From: Litoreibacter sp.
Lineage (GTDB): Bacteria; Pseudomonadota; Alphaproteobacteria; Rhodobacterales; Rhodobacteraceae
Length of the DNA: 6,716 bases
Reading direction: 5' to 3'
NCBI GenBank assembly: GCA_013042765.1
Contig: JABDPP010000421.1
Location: 1-6,716 of the forward strand
Shown one piece after another: positions 5,963 through 6,716 of the stretch; positions within the stretch are counted from its first letter, which is position 1, and every line of letters starts with the position of its first letter. A model generated the notes under the pieces. The model did no database searches, was not told the DNA's origin, and was given only the letters and a program-made list of their open reading frames with translations. The position numbers and the translations under genes were made by a program.

Positions 5963-6716
5963 CTAGCCGAGGCTGACGCTCGTCGCGCTTTCGGGCAGCT
6001 CTTCGTCGAAGCAGCGCTGGTAGAACTCGGCCACGGTCTCACGCTCCAGCTCGTCACATTTGTTCAGGAAGGACAGGCGGAAGGCATAGCCGACATCCTT
6101 GAAGATCTGTGCGTTCTGCGCCCAGGCTATGACGGTCCGGGGCGACATGACGGTGGACAGGTCGCCGTTCATGAACGCCGTCCGGGTCAGGTCCGCGACG
6201 GTGACCATCTGGCCGATGATCTTGCGCCCCTCGGCGGTGTTGTAGGTTGGTGCCTTCGACAGGATGATCGCGGCCTCGGCATCGTGGCTGAGGTAGTTCA
6301 GGGTGGAGACCAGCGACCAGCGGTCCATCTGACCCTGGTTGATCTGCTGCGTACCGTGGTAAAGGCCGGTGGTGTCGCCGAGACCGACGGTGTTGGCGGT
6401 CGCAAAGATGCGGAAATACGGGTGCGGTGTGATCACCTTGTTCTGATCCAGCAGAGTCAGTTTACCGTCCACTTCCAGAACCCGCTGGATCACGAACATC
6501 ACGTCGGCGCGGCCGGCATCATATTCGTCGAAAACGATTGCGGTGGGGTTGCGCAATGCCCAAGGAAGGATGCCTTCCTGGAATTCGGTGACCTGGACGC
6601 CGTCCTTGAGCTTGATCGCGTCCTTGCCGATCAGGTCGATCCGAGAAATGTGGCTGTCGAGGTTGACCCGCACACAAGGCCAGTTCAGGCGGCTGGCGAC
6701 CTGTTCGATATGGGTC
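5963..6716 (-). CDS. cobS: cobaltochelatase subunit CobS, C-terminal part (start outside window)
   Basis: AAA+ ATPase subunit (MoxR-like) of the cobaltochelatase CobNST; ATP hydrolysis by the CobS-CobT ring drives Co2+ insertion by CobN. The frame is open to the right edge, giving 250 visible residues; full-length CobS is about 330, so about 80 N-terminal residues are missing. The first visible residues, [14 protein letters not shown], are those that follow the Walker A (GTGKS) loop in this family, so Walker A lies just outside. Inside the window are [19 protein letters not shown] (about 15-33), Walker [10 protein letters not shown] (60-68), sensor-1 [12 protein letters not shown] (103-114) and the QGQMDRWS arginine-finger region (127-134). 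The conserved C-terminus [20 protein letters not shown] is also present. The stop is TAG at 5965-5963, followed by a hairpin. cobT follows downstream on the same strand, after the small secreted-protein gene. Confidence 0.97.
   Translation of the reverse strand, partial: THIEQVASRLNWPCVRVNLDSHISRIDLIGKDAIKLKDGVQVTEFQEGILPWALRNPTAIVFDEYDAGRADVMFVIQRVLEVDGKLTLLDQNKVITPHPYFRIFATANTVGLGDTTGLYHGTQQINQGQMDRWSLVSTLNYLSHDAEAAIILSKAPTYNTAEGRKIIGQMVTVADLTRTAFMNGDLSTVMSPRTVIAWAQNAQIFKDVGYAFRLSFLNKCDELERETVAEFYQRCFDEELPESATSVSLG

Overview
This is a GC-rich bacterial chromosomal window that reads as an alphaproteobacterium, most likely the Rhodobacteraceae/Roseobacter group. The organism call is inference. 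It rests on the aerobic-type cobaltochelatase pair CobS/CobT with their typical alphaproteobacterial sequences, the DUF427 protein beginning MADHIKLRKA, and the overall codon and residue style. There is no sign of phage, insertion sequence, CRISPR array, tRNA or rRNA. Coding density is very high and no gene-free stretch exceeds about 155 bases.

Layout: the plus strand at the left edge carries the 3' part of a ClC-family chloride channel/transporter gene (1-1185), whose start lies outside the window. All other genes are on the minus strand and are read from right to left: cobS (entering from beyond 6716 and ending at 5963), a small secreted protein of unknown function (5810-5400), cobT (5323-3446), a three-domain M24B aminopeptidase P (3446-1662) and a DUF427 protein (1584-1243). 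The ClC gene and the DUF427 gene converge, with 57 bases between their stop codons.

How the genes work together: CobS (MoxR-like AAA+ ATPase) and CobT (acidic linker plus VWA/MIDAS domain) are the two accessory subunits of the ATP-dependent cobaltochelatase. With the large subunit CobN, which is not in the window, they insert Co2+ into hydrogenobyrinic acid a,c-diamide in aerobic cobalamin synthesis. A small exported protein with two cysteines in its mature part lies between them. The aminopeptidase P start codon overlaps the cobT stop codon by one base (TGATG), so the two are probably translationally coupled although no shared biochemistry is obvious. The DUF427 gene has its own plausible promoter (perfect TTGACA -35 box) in the gap after the aminopeptidase gene.

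The least explained DNA is the AT-rich gap between cobS and the small secreted protein gene. It holds a strong GC hairpin directly after cobS (likely terminator) and a 27-base near-perfect palindrome abutting the small gene's start. I found no clearly new biological system. Most of the window is ordinary conserved chromosome, and the cobS-cobT intergenic element with its small secreted protein is the best candidate for follow-up.
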